Of a DNA stretch of 64,000 nt, positions 34,270 to 43,418 are shown in pieces. The stretch covers positions 225,582 to 289,581 of the forward strand of contig JAPPKS010000034.1 in NCBI GenBank assembly GCA_028819845.1, read 5' to 3'. The notes under the pieces are model-generated. The model searched no databases and was not told the origin of the DNA. It was given only the letters and a program-made list of their open reading frames with translations. A program made the translations under genes and the position numbers. Within the stretch, counting starts at the first letter, position 1, and each line of letters opens with the position of its first letter. Source of the DNA: Candidatus Poribacteria bacterium. GTDB taxonomy: Bacteria; Poribacteria; WGA-4E; PCPOR2b.

Positions 34270-35640
34270 ATGTTGGACAAGCAGACGCTTATAGATTGGG
34301 ACAGGCGCTATCTTTGGCACCCTTTCACTCAAATGCAAGATTGGCTCGCGGAAGAGCCGGTTATTATTGAACGGGGAGAGGGGGTCTATTTAATTGACAC
34401 GGCGGGCAACCGCTACATTGACGGGGTGGCTTCGATGTGGACGAACGTCCACGGCCACAACCGGCAAGAGATTAATGATGCCATCAAGGCGCAAATTGAT
34501 AAGATTGCACACTCGACGTTGTTAGGGTATTCCAACGTCCCGGCCATTAAATTGGCGAAGAAACTTGTTGAGATTACGCCGCAAGGATTAGACAAGGTCT
34601 TTTATTCGGACAACGGCGCGACGTCGGTAGAGATTGCCTTAAAGATTGCGTACCAATACTGGCAGCACAAGGGCGAGCCCGAGCGCAAGATATTTGTGAA
34701 TTTGGATAGCGCTTACCATGGCGACACCGTAGGCGCAATGAGTGTTGGTTGTATTGAGGTATTCCACCGCACGTTTGACGGCCTTCTTTTCGAAACCGTT
34801 CACGTTCCGGCGCCTTATGTCTACCGTTCCCCCGCCGGAAACCAGCCTGAAGCTGTCAGAGACTATTGCCTGCGTGAACTGGAGAAAACCTTACAGGAGT
34901 TTAATCGGCAGGTTGCCGGGATAATTATTGAGCCGTTGATTCAAGGCGCAGGCGGCATGATTACCGCCCCTGAAGGTTTCTTGAAGGGAGTGGAAACGCT
35001 AGCGAGGAATTCCAACACACTTCTCATTTTGGATGAAGTGATGACCGGAATTGGACGCACGGGGCGGATGTGGGCGTGCGAGCATGAAGATGTCGTTCCA
35101 GATATTCTGTGTACAGCGAAAGGGTTGTCGGGGGGATATCTCCCCTTGGCGGCGACGCTCACTTCCGATGAGATTTACAATGCCTTCTTGGGAGAGTACA
35201 AAAATCTGAAGACCTTCTTTCACGGACACACGTTCACGGGTAACCAGTTGGGGTGCGCGGCAGCGACCGCGAACTTAGAGATTTTTGAAAAAGAGGGGCT
35301 TCTCGATAAGATTCAGCCGACTATTGCACACTTCCAGAGGCGTCTCATGGAATTTTACAGTCTTGACCATGTCGGAGATGTCCGCGTTTGCGGGTTGGCT
35401 GCCGGCGTAGAGTTGGTGCGAGACAGAGAGACGAAGGAGCCGTACACGCTTGAAGAAAAGGTTGGCATTGAAGTTTGCAAAGCGGCATTGAAGCGCGGCG
35501 TGATGCTTCGTCCAATCGTCAATACGATTGTGTTGATGCCCCCATTGCAAATATCCGTATCCGAACTGGACCAGCTTCTCGACGTTGTGTACTCCTCTAT
35601 CGAGTGTGTAACGAGTGGGTCTCGCTTGAACGGCGGTTGA
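34270..35640 (+). CDS. bioA: adenosylmethionine-8-amino-7-oxononanoate aminotransferase
   Basis: A 456-residue class III PLP aminotransferase making 7,8-diaminononanoate in biotin synthesis, using S-adenosylmethionine as amino donor. The N-terminal WHPFTQMQDW is diagnostic for BioA. GYLPLAATLTSDEIYNAF follows the PLP-lysine segment (CTAKGLSGGY), and HGHTFTGNQLGCAAATANL is the conserved loop. I placed the start at ATG 34270; a GTG immediately before at 34267 gives one more residue. No other biotin genes are nearby. It is preceded by the terminator of the ferredoxin gene, so it must have its own promoter, which I did not identify. Confidence 0.95.
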   Translation: MLDKQTLIDWDRRYLWHPFTQMQDWLAEEPVIIERGEGVYLIDTAGNRYIDGVASMWTNVHGHNRQEINDAIKAQIDKIAHSTLLGYSNVPAIKLAKKLVEITPQGLDKVFYSDNGATSVEIALKIAYQYWQHKGEPERKIFVNLDSAYHGDTVGAMSVGCIEVFHRTFDGLLFETVHVPAPYVYRSPAGNQPEAVRDYCLRELEKTLQEFNRQVAGIIIEPLIQGAGGMITAPEGFLKGVETLARNSNTLLILDEVMTGIGRTGRMWACEHEDVVPDILCTAKGLSGGYLPLAATLTSDEIYNAFLGEYKNLKTFFHGHTFTGNQLGCAAATANLEIFEKEGLLDKIQPTIAHFQRRLMEFYSLDHVGDVRVCGLAAGVELVRDRETKEPYTLEEKVGIEVCKAALKRGVMLRPIVNTIVLMPPLQISVSELDQLLDVVYSSIECVTSGSRLNGG

Positions 35641-35728
35641 GTTACTAGTCATAAAAATTCGAATATGTTTTGTCTCTATCGGCAAAAATAGAGAGGCACC
35701 TCCAACTATAATGCGCCGGCTGGACGAT

Positions 35729-36184
35729 TTAGTTGCCGAACGCTTCGATGCTCTCCACAGCTACGGGTGCGGCCGGAATATTCCTTGTCACCCGAATAAT
35801 ATCAGTTTTCCTTCCAATTTTGACGTTAGTTGCACCACTTATAGGTCGCTTAAACTGCTTGACGTGATACCACAAGTCTTTTCCGGTTGAGATATAGACA
35901 CCGATGCCCTTGACAGGGAATTTCGTATGTATCACAATTCGATTGACAAAATGGGGTTCGTTAAAAATCAGGTAACATGCTGGCAATGTTCCCACAGCCC
36001 CAAAATCGAGGACGCCTTCCAATTTCTTTTCCGTCTGTGATAGTTGCGAAGAAGACGGAATGCAACCAGAACTCGCAACCACAACAACGGTTATGCACAG
36101 AAGGAAATATTTACGACTTTTAATCAGGGATTTCATTCCGTCTGCTGAAATTCTAAAAACAGCGGGCATTTTTGTTTTGTACAC
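35729..36184 (-). CDS. putative lipoprotein with F5/8-type-like beta domain
   Basis: The start is uncertain. AGGAGGA 8 nt before a GTG at 36184 favours that codon; ATG at 36136 gives a shorter protein of 135 residues. Either way, the signal-peptide region MKSLIKSRKYFLLCITVVVVASSGC ends in a lipobox-like ASSGC, so it is probably a lipoprotein. The mature part (LDFGAVGTLPACYLIFNEPHFVNRIVIHTKFPVKGIGVYIS, KDLWYHVKQFKRP, IIRVTRNIPAAPVAVESIEAFG) resembles a discoidin-like or F5/8 type C beta-sandwich that binds glycans. Function unknown. It is convergent with bioA. Confidence 0.55.
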   Translation of the reverse strand: MYKTKMPAVFRISADGMKSLIKSRKYFLLCITVVVVASSGCIPSSSQLSQTEKKLEGVLDFGAVGTLPACYLIFNEPHFVNRIVIHTKFPVKGIGVYISTGKDLWYHVKQFKRPISGATNVKIGRKTDIIRVTRNIPAAPVAVESIEAFGN

Positions 36185-36420
36185 AATACCATCCTCCTGT
36201 TTTATCGGTGGTCTATTCCAAGAGCATTTGTGAAAGGTCTTGCGCATTTGACCCCAAATGTCGGTAGTAAGGCTGAATGGAGGGCATAGCGGTTACGATG
36301 GGATTTTGCTTTATTGCCCGTTTCTACGAAAATCCGTAGGTTGGGCAGCCCAATAACCAGTGAACTAGTAGTAGACGCGCAAAAAACTGCACAGCAACAA
36401 ATGGAACAGTGCAAATCCCA

Positions 36421-37386
36421 TTATAGTTGGTTTAGCAGCATTAGCTCGTACGGGTGCGGGTCGAGATAAACCTGACTTTGGAGGTACGCTACGTTGTGCT
36501 TCCGCACATAGTGGCGAATGAGCGTAATTGGGACAATCAGCGGCAGGAGTTCCTGTTTGTATCGGAGGATTGTGTCGGCGAGTTCACGCCGGTCATCCGT
36601 CGTGAGATCCTTCGAGAAATATCCCGCCATGTGCTGCAGTACGTTTGTGTGATTGCGGATGGTGGGTGTTCGCCGCATGACGTTGGAGAATTCTTGCATG
36701 TATTCGGCGGCGAGTGCGCCGTCGTCGGAGAATTGCTTTGGCGTTCCCAGCAAACGCCCCAACCGCCGCGTGCCGGTCTGGTTGTGAGCCATCAACAGAA
36801 ATTTGTGACGTTCGTGGAATCGTGTTAATGCGGCTCGGTGGACCCCGTTTTGTGTCGCGCGCTGCCACCGCTGGTAAGCGAAAACGCGGCTGATGAAATT
36901 TTCTCGTAGACGTGCGTCCCGCAGCCGCCCCTCTTCTTCTACGGGTAGGTTTGGGAACGATTTCATTAGCACGCCAGCAAACAGTCCTGTACCGGTCCGG
37001 TTGGCGCTGCCTGAAGGCTGATACACCCGCACCCGCTCCATACCGCAGCTAGGGGAATTGGATTTGAGCACATAACCGGACAAGTTCTCCTTTCCCAATT
37101 CTTCGACCCGCCTTGCAGCATAATTCCGCATGGCTTCGGTGTGGTTAACGCCGCTCTTGGATATCAGGAACCGGATGTCCTTTTCTTGCTGGATAAGTCG
37201 AATCGGTTCGCGCGGCGTTCCTAACCCCATCTCCACTTCGGGGCATACCGGCACCCATTCCACATAACGCCCAAAGACATCCACAAGAAATGCATCTCGC
37301 TTGTGTCCACCATCGAACCGTACTCTTTCACCCAACAGACAGGTAGACACACCAATGCGGACGGAAAGGGTTTTCTGGTTATTCAC
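36421..37386 (-). CDS. DUF523-DUF1722 fusion protein
   Basis: A 321-residue protein made of two well-known domains. The DUF523 part (~8-155) shows GVSTCLLGERVRFDGGHKRD, VCPEVEMGLGTPREPIRL and NSPSCG (cysteines placed as in TudS, the 2-thiouracil desulfurase). The DUF1722/YbgA part (~195-315) shows FHERHKFLLMAHNQTGTRRLGRLL and the last residues YLDPHPYELMLLN. The fusion is common in bacteria, and a sulfur-removal role for the first domain is inferred from TudS only. It sits with the purine operon genes on the same strand but with about 70 nt separation, so it may form its own unit. Confidence 0.92.
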   Translation of the reverse strand: MNNQKTLSVRIGVSTCLLGERVRFDGGHKRDAFLVDVFGRYVEWVPVCPEVEMGLGTPREPIRLIQQEKDIRFLISKSGVNHTEAMRNYAARRVEELGKENLSGYVLKSNSPSCGMERVRVYQPSGSANRTGTGLFAGVLMKSFPNLPVEEEGRLRDARLRENFISRVFAYQRWQRATQNGVHRAALTRFHERHKFLLMAHNQTGTRRLGRLLGTPKQFSDDGALAAEYMQEFSNVMRRTPTIRNHTNVLQHMAGYFSKDLTTDDRRELADTILRYKQELLPLIVPITLIRHYVRKHNVAYLQSQVYLDPHPYELMLLNQL

Positions 37387-37455
37387 GTTAATTGGATGCC
37401 CCGGTAAGCAGCAGTTTCTGGAGAACCGAACGAATCAGGGATTCGCAGGTGTGAA

Positions 37456-38190
37456 CTACTCGTCGGAATCTCGATCGGTCGAGATCATGCCTTTGGATGC
37501 GAAATTTCGGACGAGGGTGACGATAGACTGCCGGGCAGTGTCGGCGATTTGCGTCTGTTCAAAGGTCAACCGATTTGTTTCGTCTTCGACATTGGCGGTC
37601 AATTCATCGGACATGCCCTCAAAGAACCTTTGACGCACCTCTTCAGGAGCATTGTGGAGTGCGAGCGCAATGGTGCTGGGATCGAGCACTTGCAAAATTG
37701 TCTGTATCGCCGAATCATTCAGTGTTGCGAGATCAGCAAATGTGAAGAGCCGTTCATGAATGTCGTTGACTATGTCTGGTTGCCTTGCGGCCAGTGAATC
37801 CAGCAGGCGGTTCTGATCGTCTGTCTTCATCCGTCCTAGCAGTTTAATCAGATTAGATTTGCCGTCCCCAAGAACCGTGGTCTGATTCGTCGCACTTACT
37901 ATATTTTCAATCAAGCGCGTGTGGATTTCCCGTACGCGTTCCGACTCAACAATATCTGTGGTTGTAATCTGCTCAGCGACAGCAATCTGCTTATCAGCCC
38001 GAAGGTGGATGAGGATTTGGGAGGCGTGGTTAGCGAGGGTTGGAGAAGCTTGCTGAAGCGTCACCAAGAAAATGGCAACATCCGGATCGGGTTCATCAGC
38101 AACTGCGCGCAGGATTACCCGCAAGTCTGTCTTTTCAAGCAGGGCGGTTAATTCTTGGACAAGTGTTTGTTCGATAGGTGTTTCAGACAA
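37456..38190 (-). CDS. orphan FliG C-terminal-domain-like protein
   Basis: A 244-residue protein. The start is TTG at 38190, chosen because AGGAGG lies 6 nt upstream; this overlaps the purM stop by 8 nt. The C-terminal ~110 residues closely follow FliG-C: ERLFTFADLATLNDSAIQTILQVLDPSTIALALHNAPEEVRQRFFEGMSDELTANVEDETNRL, then QTQIADTARQSIVTLVRNFASKG. In flagella FliG-C is the rotor ring that contacts the stator; no flagellar gene is in this window. The N-terminal half is helical and likely ARM-like, as in FliG. Its position in a purine operon is unexplained, and a role outside motility is possible. Confidence 0.7.
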   Translation of the reverse strand: MSETPIEQTLVQELTALLEKTDLRVILRAVADEPDPDVAIFLVTLQQASPTLANHASQILIHLRADKQIAVAEQITTTDIVESERVREIHTRLIENIVSATNQTTVLGDGKSNLIKLLGRMKTDDQNRLLDSLAARQPDIVNDIHERLFTFADLATLNDSAIQTILQVLDPSTIALALHNAPEEVRQRFFEGMSDELTANVEDETNRLTFEQTQIADTARQSIVTLVRNFASKGMISTDRDSDE

Positions 38191-39214
38191 TGTGTACCTC
38201 CTTTTCTCCATGAAGGATTTTGCCGATAAGAAACGGCGACGCACTCATATCCTTGAGCGCGTCGAGCGCCGCATCAACTTGCTCGAGCGGAATTACCAAC
38301 ACCAATCCGATGCCCATATTGAAAACGTGGTACATCTCAGTTTCCTCAACCTTTCCGCATTCTTGGAGAAAGGAGAAGATTGGCGGGATTTCCCACGATC
38401 CCTTGCGGATTTCAACGCGACAGTTTGTTGGTAGAATACGGGTGATGTTATCGGATAACCCGCCGCCGGTAATGTGCGCAATGCCTTTGACATTCCACCT
38501 CTTCTGCAGATTCAGCACCGGTTTCACATAGCTTTTATGATGCTTGAGCAGTTCTTCACCGAGCGTCACACCGAGTTCCGGCATGTATTGATCGAGGTCA
38601 AACCTGCAAACATTGAACAGGATATGGCGAGCCAGTGAAAACCCATTGGTGTGCAATCCGAGTGATTTCAAACCGATTAAGCAATCGCCCGGTTGAATTT
38701 CGCTACCCGTAATCAATTTTGAACGCTCTACGACGCCCACTATTGTGCCGACGAGATCGTATTCACCGTCAGCGTAGAAATCCGGCAACTCTGCCGTCTC
38801 TCCACCTATTAGCGCGCAGCCGGTTTCTCGGCAACCTTTTGCGATTCCCTTTACGACTTGCTCAACGACTGCAGGACGGAGCGTGCCGGTGCCGATATAG
38901 TCCAGAAAAAAGAGCGGCTCAGCGCCTTGCACGAGGATATCGTTGGCACAGTGCGCCACAATATCGTACCCCACCGTATCGTGCACATCCATCATAAAAG
39001 CGATTTTGAGTTTTGTGCCAACACTATCAGTGCTAGACACAAGCACTGGCTTGTCAAATTCGGCGAGCGCGAAAAGCCCTCCAAAACTCCCAATTTCGCT
39101 CAAGACTTCAGGACGGTAGGTTGAACGGCAAAGTGTTTTCAGACGATTGAACGCTTCTGCTTTTGCCTCAAATGAAACCCCCGCGTCGGCATAGGTCAAT
39201 CGCTGTTTAGTCAT
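38183..39214 (-). CDS. purM: phosphoribosylformylglycinamidine cyclo-ligase (AIR synthetase)
   Basis: A 343-residue enzyme of the fifth step of purine synthesis, converting FGAM to AIR with ATP. The N-terminal LTYADAGVSFEAKAEAF, LVSSTDSVGTKLKIAF, HCANDILVQGAEPLFFLDYIGTGTL and GGETAELPDFY are signature blocks of PurM. It overlaps the preceding membrane-protein gene by 8 nt and the FliG-C-like gene by 8 nt, so translation of the three is likely coupled. It appears complete. Confidence 0.96.
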   Translation of the reverse strand: MTKQRLTYADAGVSFEAKAEAFNRLKTLCRSTYRPEVLSEIGSFGGLFALAEFDKPVLVSSTDSVGTKLKIAFMMDVHDTVGYDIVAHCANDILVQGAEPLFFLDYIGTGTLRPAVVEQVVKGIAKGCRETGCALIGGETAELPDFYADGEYDLVGTIVGVVERSKLITGSEIQPGDCLIGLKSLGLHTNGFSLARHILFNVCRFDLDQYMPELGVTLGEELLKHHKSYVKPVLNLQKRWNVKGIAHITGGGLSDNITRILPTNCRVEIRKGSWEIPPIFSFLQECGKVEETEMYHVFNMGIGLVLVIPLEQVDAALDALKDMSASPFLIGKILHGEKEVHIV

Positions 39215-39791
39215 CTGAAATATCCGATTTCTTTCGATTTTTCAATCGCCGATTAAATGCTACGAGGCGCCGTTCTTCAATCACTGAAGCGATCGACTGC
39301 ATTTTTAGCAGCGAGGCAATCAAAAGCACTGCGCATACTCCAAACGAAATGGCGCTTGCCAGGTTTGCGACATCGCGGGTGGGCGCGGCAGCGTAGATGT
39401 CCAATTTCTCCGCTTTCCTTACTATGTATTTCCGCTTATTCTGAGGGTCGGCGATGACCCACGATTTATCTTTCTTCTTTGTCGAAGCGGAGGCGTTATG
39501 GGACAGCAAAATCCGGTTTTTCCTAAATTCCGACCGTAAATTCTTAATCTCCGCGCCATTGTTCAATTCACTTTGAAATTTTAGATTCAAGCTAAACAGC
39601 GCGGCGGGCGGATTGAAATGTTGAATTAGGAAAATTACAGGTTTGTGCGAGATTATACCGATGAATGCGCAGATGACAACCGCATAGAGTGTATACTTTC
39701 CCTGGAAAGTGGACACATTCTTAACGAACATCGCGTGTAGCGGAAGGGACAAACCGGCTTGGTTTTTTCTCGATCTACGCCTGTCTTGCAT
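39207..39791 (-). CDS. hypothetical protein with two transmembrane segments
   Basis: A 194-residue protein not recognised. Hydrophobic segments lie at about 35-58 (LYAVVICAFIGIISHKPVIFLI) and 145-163 (ISFGVCAVLLIASLLKM). The central region is basic and polar. The start is ATG at 39791 just after a TTG; no strong ribosome binding site. It overlaps the purM start by 8 nt, which argues for a real coupled gene between purF and purM. No known function. Confidence 0.6.
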   Translation of the reverse strand: MQDRRRSRKNQAGLSLPLHAMFVKNVSTFQGKYTLYAVVICAFIGIISHKPVIFLIQHFNPPAALFSLNLKFQSELNNGAEIKNLRSEFRKNRILLSHNASASTKKKDKSWVIADPQNKRKYIVRKAEKLDIYAAAPTRDVANLASAISFGVCAVLLIASLLKMQSIASVIEERRLVAFNRRLKNRKKSDISDD

Positions 39792-39865
39792 CAAGGGTTT
39801 CCATGCGGGAACTCGGCTTTAAGCACTGCTCGCGAGATTGTTGAGACTCAATACCTCATATGATT

Positions 39866-41347
39866 CTACTGATTCTGTGCGGTTGGTTTGTGCGCAAGAC
39901 TGAGTTGATTTGAGGCTTTTACACTGGCAAAATCAATGGGCAGCTGTTTAGTCGGTTGTTCGCCGAATTCCACTGGATAGCTACCATCAAAACAGGCCGT
40001 GCAAAAATCTTGAGGAGACTTCACACACTTGAGCATTCCTTCAATGCTGAGGTATCCCAAGCTGTCGGCGCGGATATATTTTCGAATATCATCAATGGTG
40101 TGTGAGCTTGCGATGAGTTCCCCTCGGGTAGGTGTATCGACGCCGTAGAAACATGGGAATTTATTTGGCGGGGAGGATATACGAACGTGAACTTCAGCTG
40201 CCCCCCCTTGGCGGATTAGTTTGACAAATTTGCGACTCTCGGTACCGCGCATGATTGAATCATCAACCACCACAATCCGTTTTCCTTGGAGTACATCTCG
40301 AATCGGATTGAGTTTCACTTTGACCATAAGCTCACGGATATCTTGAGAGGGATTCATAAACGCGCGTCCGACATAAGAGTTTCGATGCAGGCCTACATCA
40401 AACGGAATTCCCGATTCCTCCGAGTACCCGAGCGCGGCGAGCGTCGCTGAATCCGGCACACCGATTACGATGTCTGCTTCCGCGGGGCATTCACGCGCAA
40501 GTTGTCTCCCCAACTCACGCCGCGGACGGTTAACAAGCTCACCGAATACGACACTGTCGGGACGCGAGAGGTAAATGTATTCAAAGATACATTGTGACAG
40601 ATTATTTAAATCCTGTCCAAAATGGAACGATTGGGGTTCCCGATTTGTCGCCGTGATGACAAGCATCTCGCCAGGGATAAGCTCACGGACTGGTTCAGCT
40701 TCAATAACATCAAAGGCGCAAGTTTCGGAAGAGAGGATATACGCATCGTCTATGCGCCCCAACCACAGCGGGCGAAAGCCGTAGGGATCTCGAACGCCGA
40801 TGAGGCTGGATTTCCCCATAAAGGCGAGCGAATATGCGCCATCGATCCCTCCAATCGCATCTAGGATGCGGTCTTGCAACGTGCTTTGTTCCGATCGGGC
40901 GATGAGGTGAGCAATTACTTCCGTATCGGAAGTTGAACTGAAGATTGCGCCGCGGTTTTCCAGTTCTTTGCGTATCCTCTGTGCGTTTACGAGGTTGCCA
41001 TTGTGTGAAATTGCAAGGGGGCCATGCTTATATTCGCAGGTGAGGGGTTGTGTGTTTCCAAGATGGCTTGCGCCCGCGGTTGAATAGCGGTTGTGCCCGA
41101 CAGCAATGTGTCCAGTCAACTTCGCCAACGTCTCGGCATCAAAGACGTTCTCAACGAGCCCCATGTTACGGTAAGAAGAGAACGAGTAATCGTCTGAAGT
41201 GACAATTCCGGAGCTTTCCTGCCCGCGATGTTGAAGGGCGCGTAATCCCAAATAGGTTAATTCGGCCGCTTTAGGATGCCCAAAAATTCCAAAAATGCCA
41301 CACTCATCCCTTGCCTTATCTTCATCAAAGGCGTCCAAATGTTGCAT
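39866..41347 (-). CDS. purF: amidophosphoribosyltransferase
   Basis: A 493-residue glutamine-dependent enzyme that makes phosphoribosylamine, the first purine-specific step. The N-terminal nucleophile cysteine is in DECGIFGIFGHPKAAELTYLGLRALQHRGQESSG, after a 15-residue propeptide-like lead starting at ATG 41347; a TTG 54 nt upstream would extend it but has no ribosome binding site. The glutaminase domain is followed by the PRTase domain with IVVVDDSIMRGTE (PRPP loop). It is probably co-transcribed with the membrane-protein gene upstream (94 nt gap) and the purM cluster downstream. Confidence 0.96.
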   Translation of the reverse strand: MQHLDAFDEDKARDECGIFGIFGHPKAAELTYLGLRALQHRGQESSGIVTSDDYSFSSYRNMGLVENVFDAETLAKLTGHIAVGHNRYSTAGASHLGNTQPLTCEYKHGPLAISHNGNLVNAQRIRKELENRGAIFSSTSDTEVIAHLIARSEQSTLQDRILDAIGGIDGAYSLAFMGKSSLIGVRDPYGFRPLWLGRIDDAYILSSETCAFDVIEAEPVRELIPGEMLVITATNREPQSFHFGQDLNNLSQCIFEYIYLSRPDSVVFGELVNRPRRELGRQLARECPAEADIVIGVPDSATLAALGYSEESGIPFDVGLHRNSYVGRAFMNPSQDIRELMVKVKLNPIRDVLQGKRIVVVDDSIMRGTESRKFVKLIRQGGAAEVHVRISSPPNKFPCFYGVDTPTRGELIASSHTIDDIRKYIRADSLGYLSIEGMLKCVKSPQDFCTACFDGSYPVEFGEQPTKQLPIDFASVKASNQLSLAHKPTAQNQ

Positions 41348-41441
41348 ACTTTGGCATACTCCAGCCCCATAACGGGGACTCAAATTTCGAATCGTAACCA
41401 AACCGAATAGTTTATGTTGGTTCTGCTATTAACATCGTTGT

Positions 41442-41966
41442 TTATGTGCGTTTCCAATCGAGACGGTAACCTAGAATTGCCCCAATTGGCGGCGCCAAGA
41501 TGTAAAGCAGTTCCGGGGGACATTTCACCCATTCGAGCAATACGTAAATCGGAAGGGATATTATGAACACAAGTACCCTTGCCACAGCGAAAAGGAGGGA
41601 GACAAGGAAATTTGGAGCGATTAACATATCCCAATGGATATCAAGCAACAACATTAACGCCACGATTGCAGGCGCCCCGAGAAACGCCCCTTGATATGCG
41701 TTTTTGCGATCTATGAGAACATCAAACCAGCGGCCGGCTATACGAACACCTTCAGTCACCCCGGCGATAGTGCACCCATAAGTAAGCCCAAAGGAGATTA
41801 GCAGGAGCAACCCGACCCAGAAACCGTGCTGGACGGCATCGCGTATCAGCCCTTCCCAGATTAATGATTCTACAATGAATCGGCAGACCCAACCGCTTGC
41901 TAAACCGATGGCACTACCCAACACAATTTGGCTTATGGTGAGAAAGATAGGTTTTTTTTGAGACAT
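41442..41966 (-). CDS. hypothetical integral membrane protein
   Basis: A 174-residue protein with about four to five hydrophobic segments: ISQIVLGSAIGLASGWVC, GFWVGLLLLISFGLTYGCTIAG, GAFLGAPAIVALMLLLDIHW, FLVSLLFAVARVLVFIISLPIYVLL and ILAPPIGAILGY. I do not recognise the family. It is the first gene of the presumed purine operon, with a sigma70-type promoter 71 nt upstream of its ATG. Confidence 0.65.
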   Translation of the reverse strand: MSQKKPIFLTISQIVLGSAIGLASGWVCRFIVESLIWEGLIRDAVQHGFWVGLLLLISFGLTYGCTIAGVTEGVRIAGRWFDVLIDRKNAYQGAFLGAPAIVALMLLLDIHWDMLIAPNFLVSLLFAVARVLVFIISLPIYVLLEWVKCPPELLYILAPPIGAILGYRLDWKRT

Positions 41967-42036
41967 ATCACCTCACGTAATTTGAAAGATGACTTCATCG
42001 GCTAACCGTCGAAGGAAATTCCAAATTGACAAGAAA

Positions 42037-42065
42037 ATTATATCACGAGGTTGAATTCCTGTCAA
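42037..42065 (-). promoter_or_regulatory. sigma70-type promoter of the purine operon
   Basis: On the minus strand, TTGACA (42060-42065) and TATAAT (42037-42042) are separated by exactly 17 nt. It faces the membrane-protein gene and the purF-purM cluster. Confidence 0.8.
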
Positions 42066-42110
42066 CCTCCCGCCTTCTAAAATTCGATACGTTGATTGAA
42101 AAATTCCGAA

Positions 42111-42944
42111 TTACTTATTGACTTGTATTTCGGTGTTATCTGCCTCTAGTATTTCTTTCATCTGTTTAGCGTTCTGGATTTTTTCTTCATATTTCGGCAT
42201 TCCTACAGTATATTCTAAAAAGAGATTCAAATATTCTTTCATTTTCAGGATGTCTCCTTTTTTCTGATACACCGCCGCGATTTGATAAAGAATCTCCGGA
42301 TCATCCGGAATGAACGACAACGCGTGCTCATACTCACGCATTGCCAAATTCAGTTGTCCGGTTTCGTGGTAAATTTCAGCGAGATTGTAGCGAGCATCCG
42401 AATCACCCGTGTCCAACTTGATTGCGCCTTGATAATATCTTATTGCCTCGTCAAATTGCGCTTCGGCGTGGTAAGCCCATGCTAGGTTATAATAGGCATC
42501 TTGGAATTTCGGATCCAACTCGATTGCCATTTTATACGCCTCAACCGCCATTTCAAAGCGATTGTCGGCATCATGAGCGTAACCGAGGTTGTTGTAAAAT
42601 GCGGGGTTATCCCCCTCCAATTCTATAGCTTTCTGAAACGCTTCGATAGCAGCCTCTGTCAAGGACATGTCCATGTAAACCAAGGCTAAATTATTCTGGG
42701 CTTGCGCGTTCTGCTCGTCAAACCGCAGCGCATTTTGGTATTCCTCAATGGCTTTCTCGTGTTCGCCCATCTTGTGATAGACAGCACCGAGCTGAAGGTG
42801 CCCGTGTACATCTTCCGGCGTAAGTTTCAGCCCTAACTGAATCTGTACCGCCTCACGCTTCAGTTTCTCTATATTCTGTGTACCTTCATCAGCGGGCTGG
42901 CAACCGAGGAAAATAATACAGACGGAGATTAGAAATAGCGACAT
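42111..42944 (-). CDS. TPR-repeat lipoprotein
   Basis: A 277-residue protein. A short signal peptide ends in the lipobox FLGC (Cys 15). The mature part has about six TPR units (e.g. EDVHGHLQLGAVYHKMGEHEKAIEEYQNALRFDEQ, AQNNLALVYMDMSLTEAAIEAFQKAIELE, FYNNLGYAHDADNRFEMAVEAYKMAIELD, AYYNLAWAYHAEAQFDEAIRYYQGAIKLD). TPRs make protein-protein surfaces; secreted TPR lipoproteins usually scaffold envelope complexes. It is monocistronic, as the purine operon promoter lies between it and the next gene. Confidence 0.9.
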   Translation of the reverse strand: MSLFLISVCIIFLGCQPADEGTQNIEKLKREAVQIQLGLKLTPEDVHGHLQLGAVYHKMGEHEKAIEEYQNALRFDEQNAQAQNNLALVYMDMSLTEAAIEAFQKAIELEGDNPAFYNNLGYAHDADNRFEMAVEAYKMAIELDPKFQDAYYNLAWAYHAEAQFDEAIRYYQGAIKLDTGDSDARYNLAEIYHETGQLNLAMREYEHALSFIPDDPEILYQIAAVYQKKGDILKMKEYLNLFLEYTVGMPKYEEKIQNAKQMKEILEADNTEIQVNK

Positions 42945-43418
42945 AATGAAATTCCCGTGAAGCCGGTAAGTTGTAATTTATCGCGGCGCGGATAACCATT
43001 GACGACTGCGCCGGAACTGTAAACCACGCAGTTTAAAAATTAAAGCCTATTTCTGCAAATTCTCTTAGAAAATTCGTTCGTTATGATTGTATGTAAAATT
43101 GTATGAGGATTCAATGAAAAACCATAAAGGGATTCCTTGGAATTGTGGGAAAGATTTGACGTACCTATTGAAACAGGTTTTATAATTTGAAACACGGGTG
43201 AAGTTGACGGCCTGTTACGAGTATCAACAGTTGCCGCTGTAACCGGCATTTAGGAGAGTTGCCGTCCGGCGCGTAAACTAGTTACACATTGAATAAACGG
43301 TTGACCGGTTCCGTCGGCGCGTGATAGACTTGCACTGCGCGCCACATTAGCGAGCGAGGCCACTGCGACCACAATCGTCCACACTCCACCCTTTGATTGC
43401 GAATTTGAATTCCCGCCA
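42945..43418. other. intergenic stretch upstream of alr
   Basis: Divergent region between the TPR lipoprotein and alr. A loose TTGACG/TATAAT pair lies around 43155-43187 with a spacer of about 19 nt, longer than ideal. No ORF or repeat is convincing. Confidence 0.35.
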
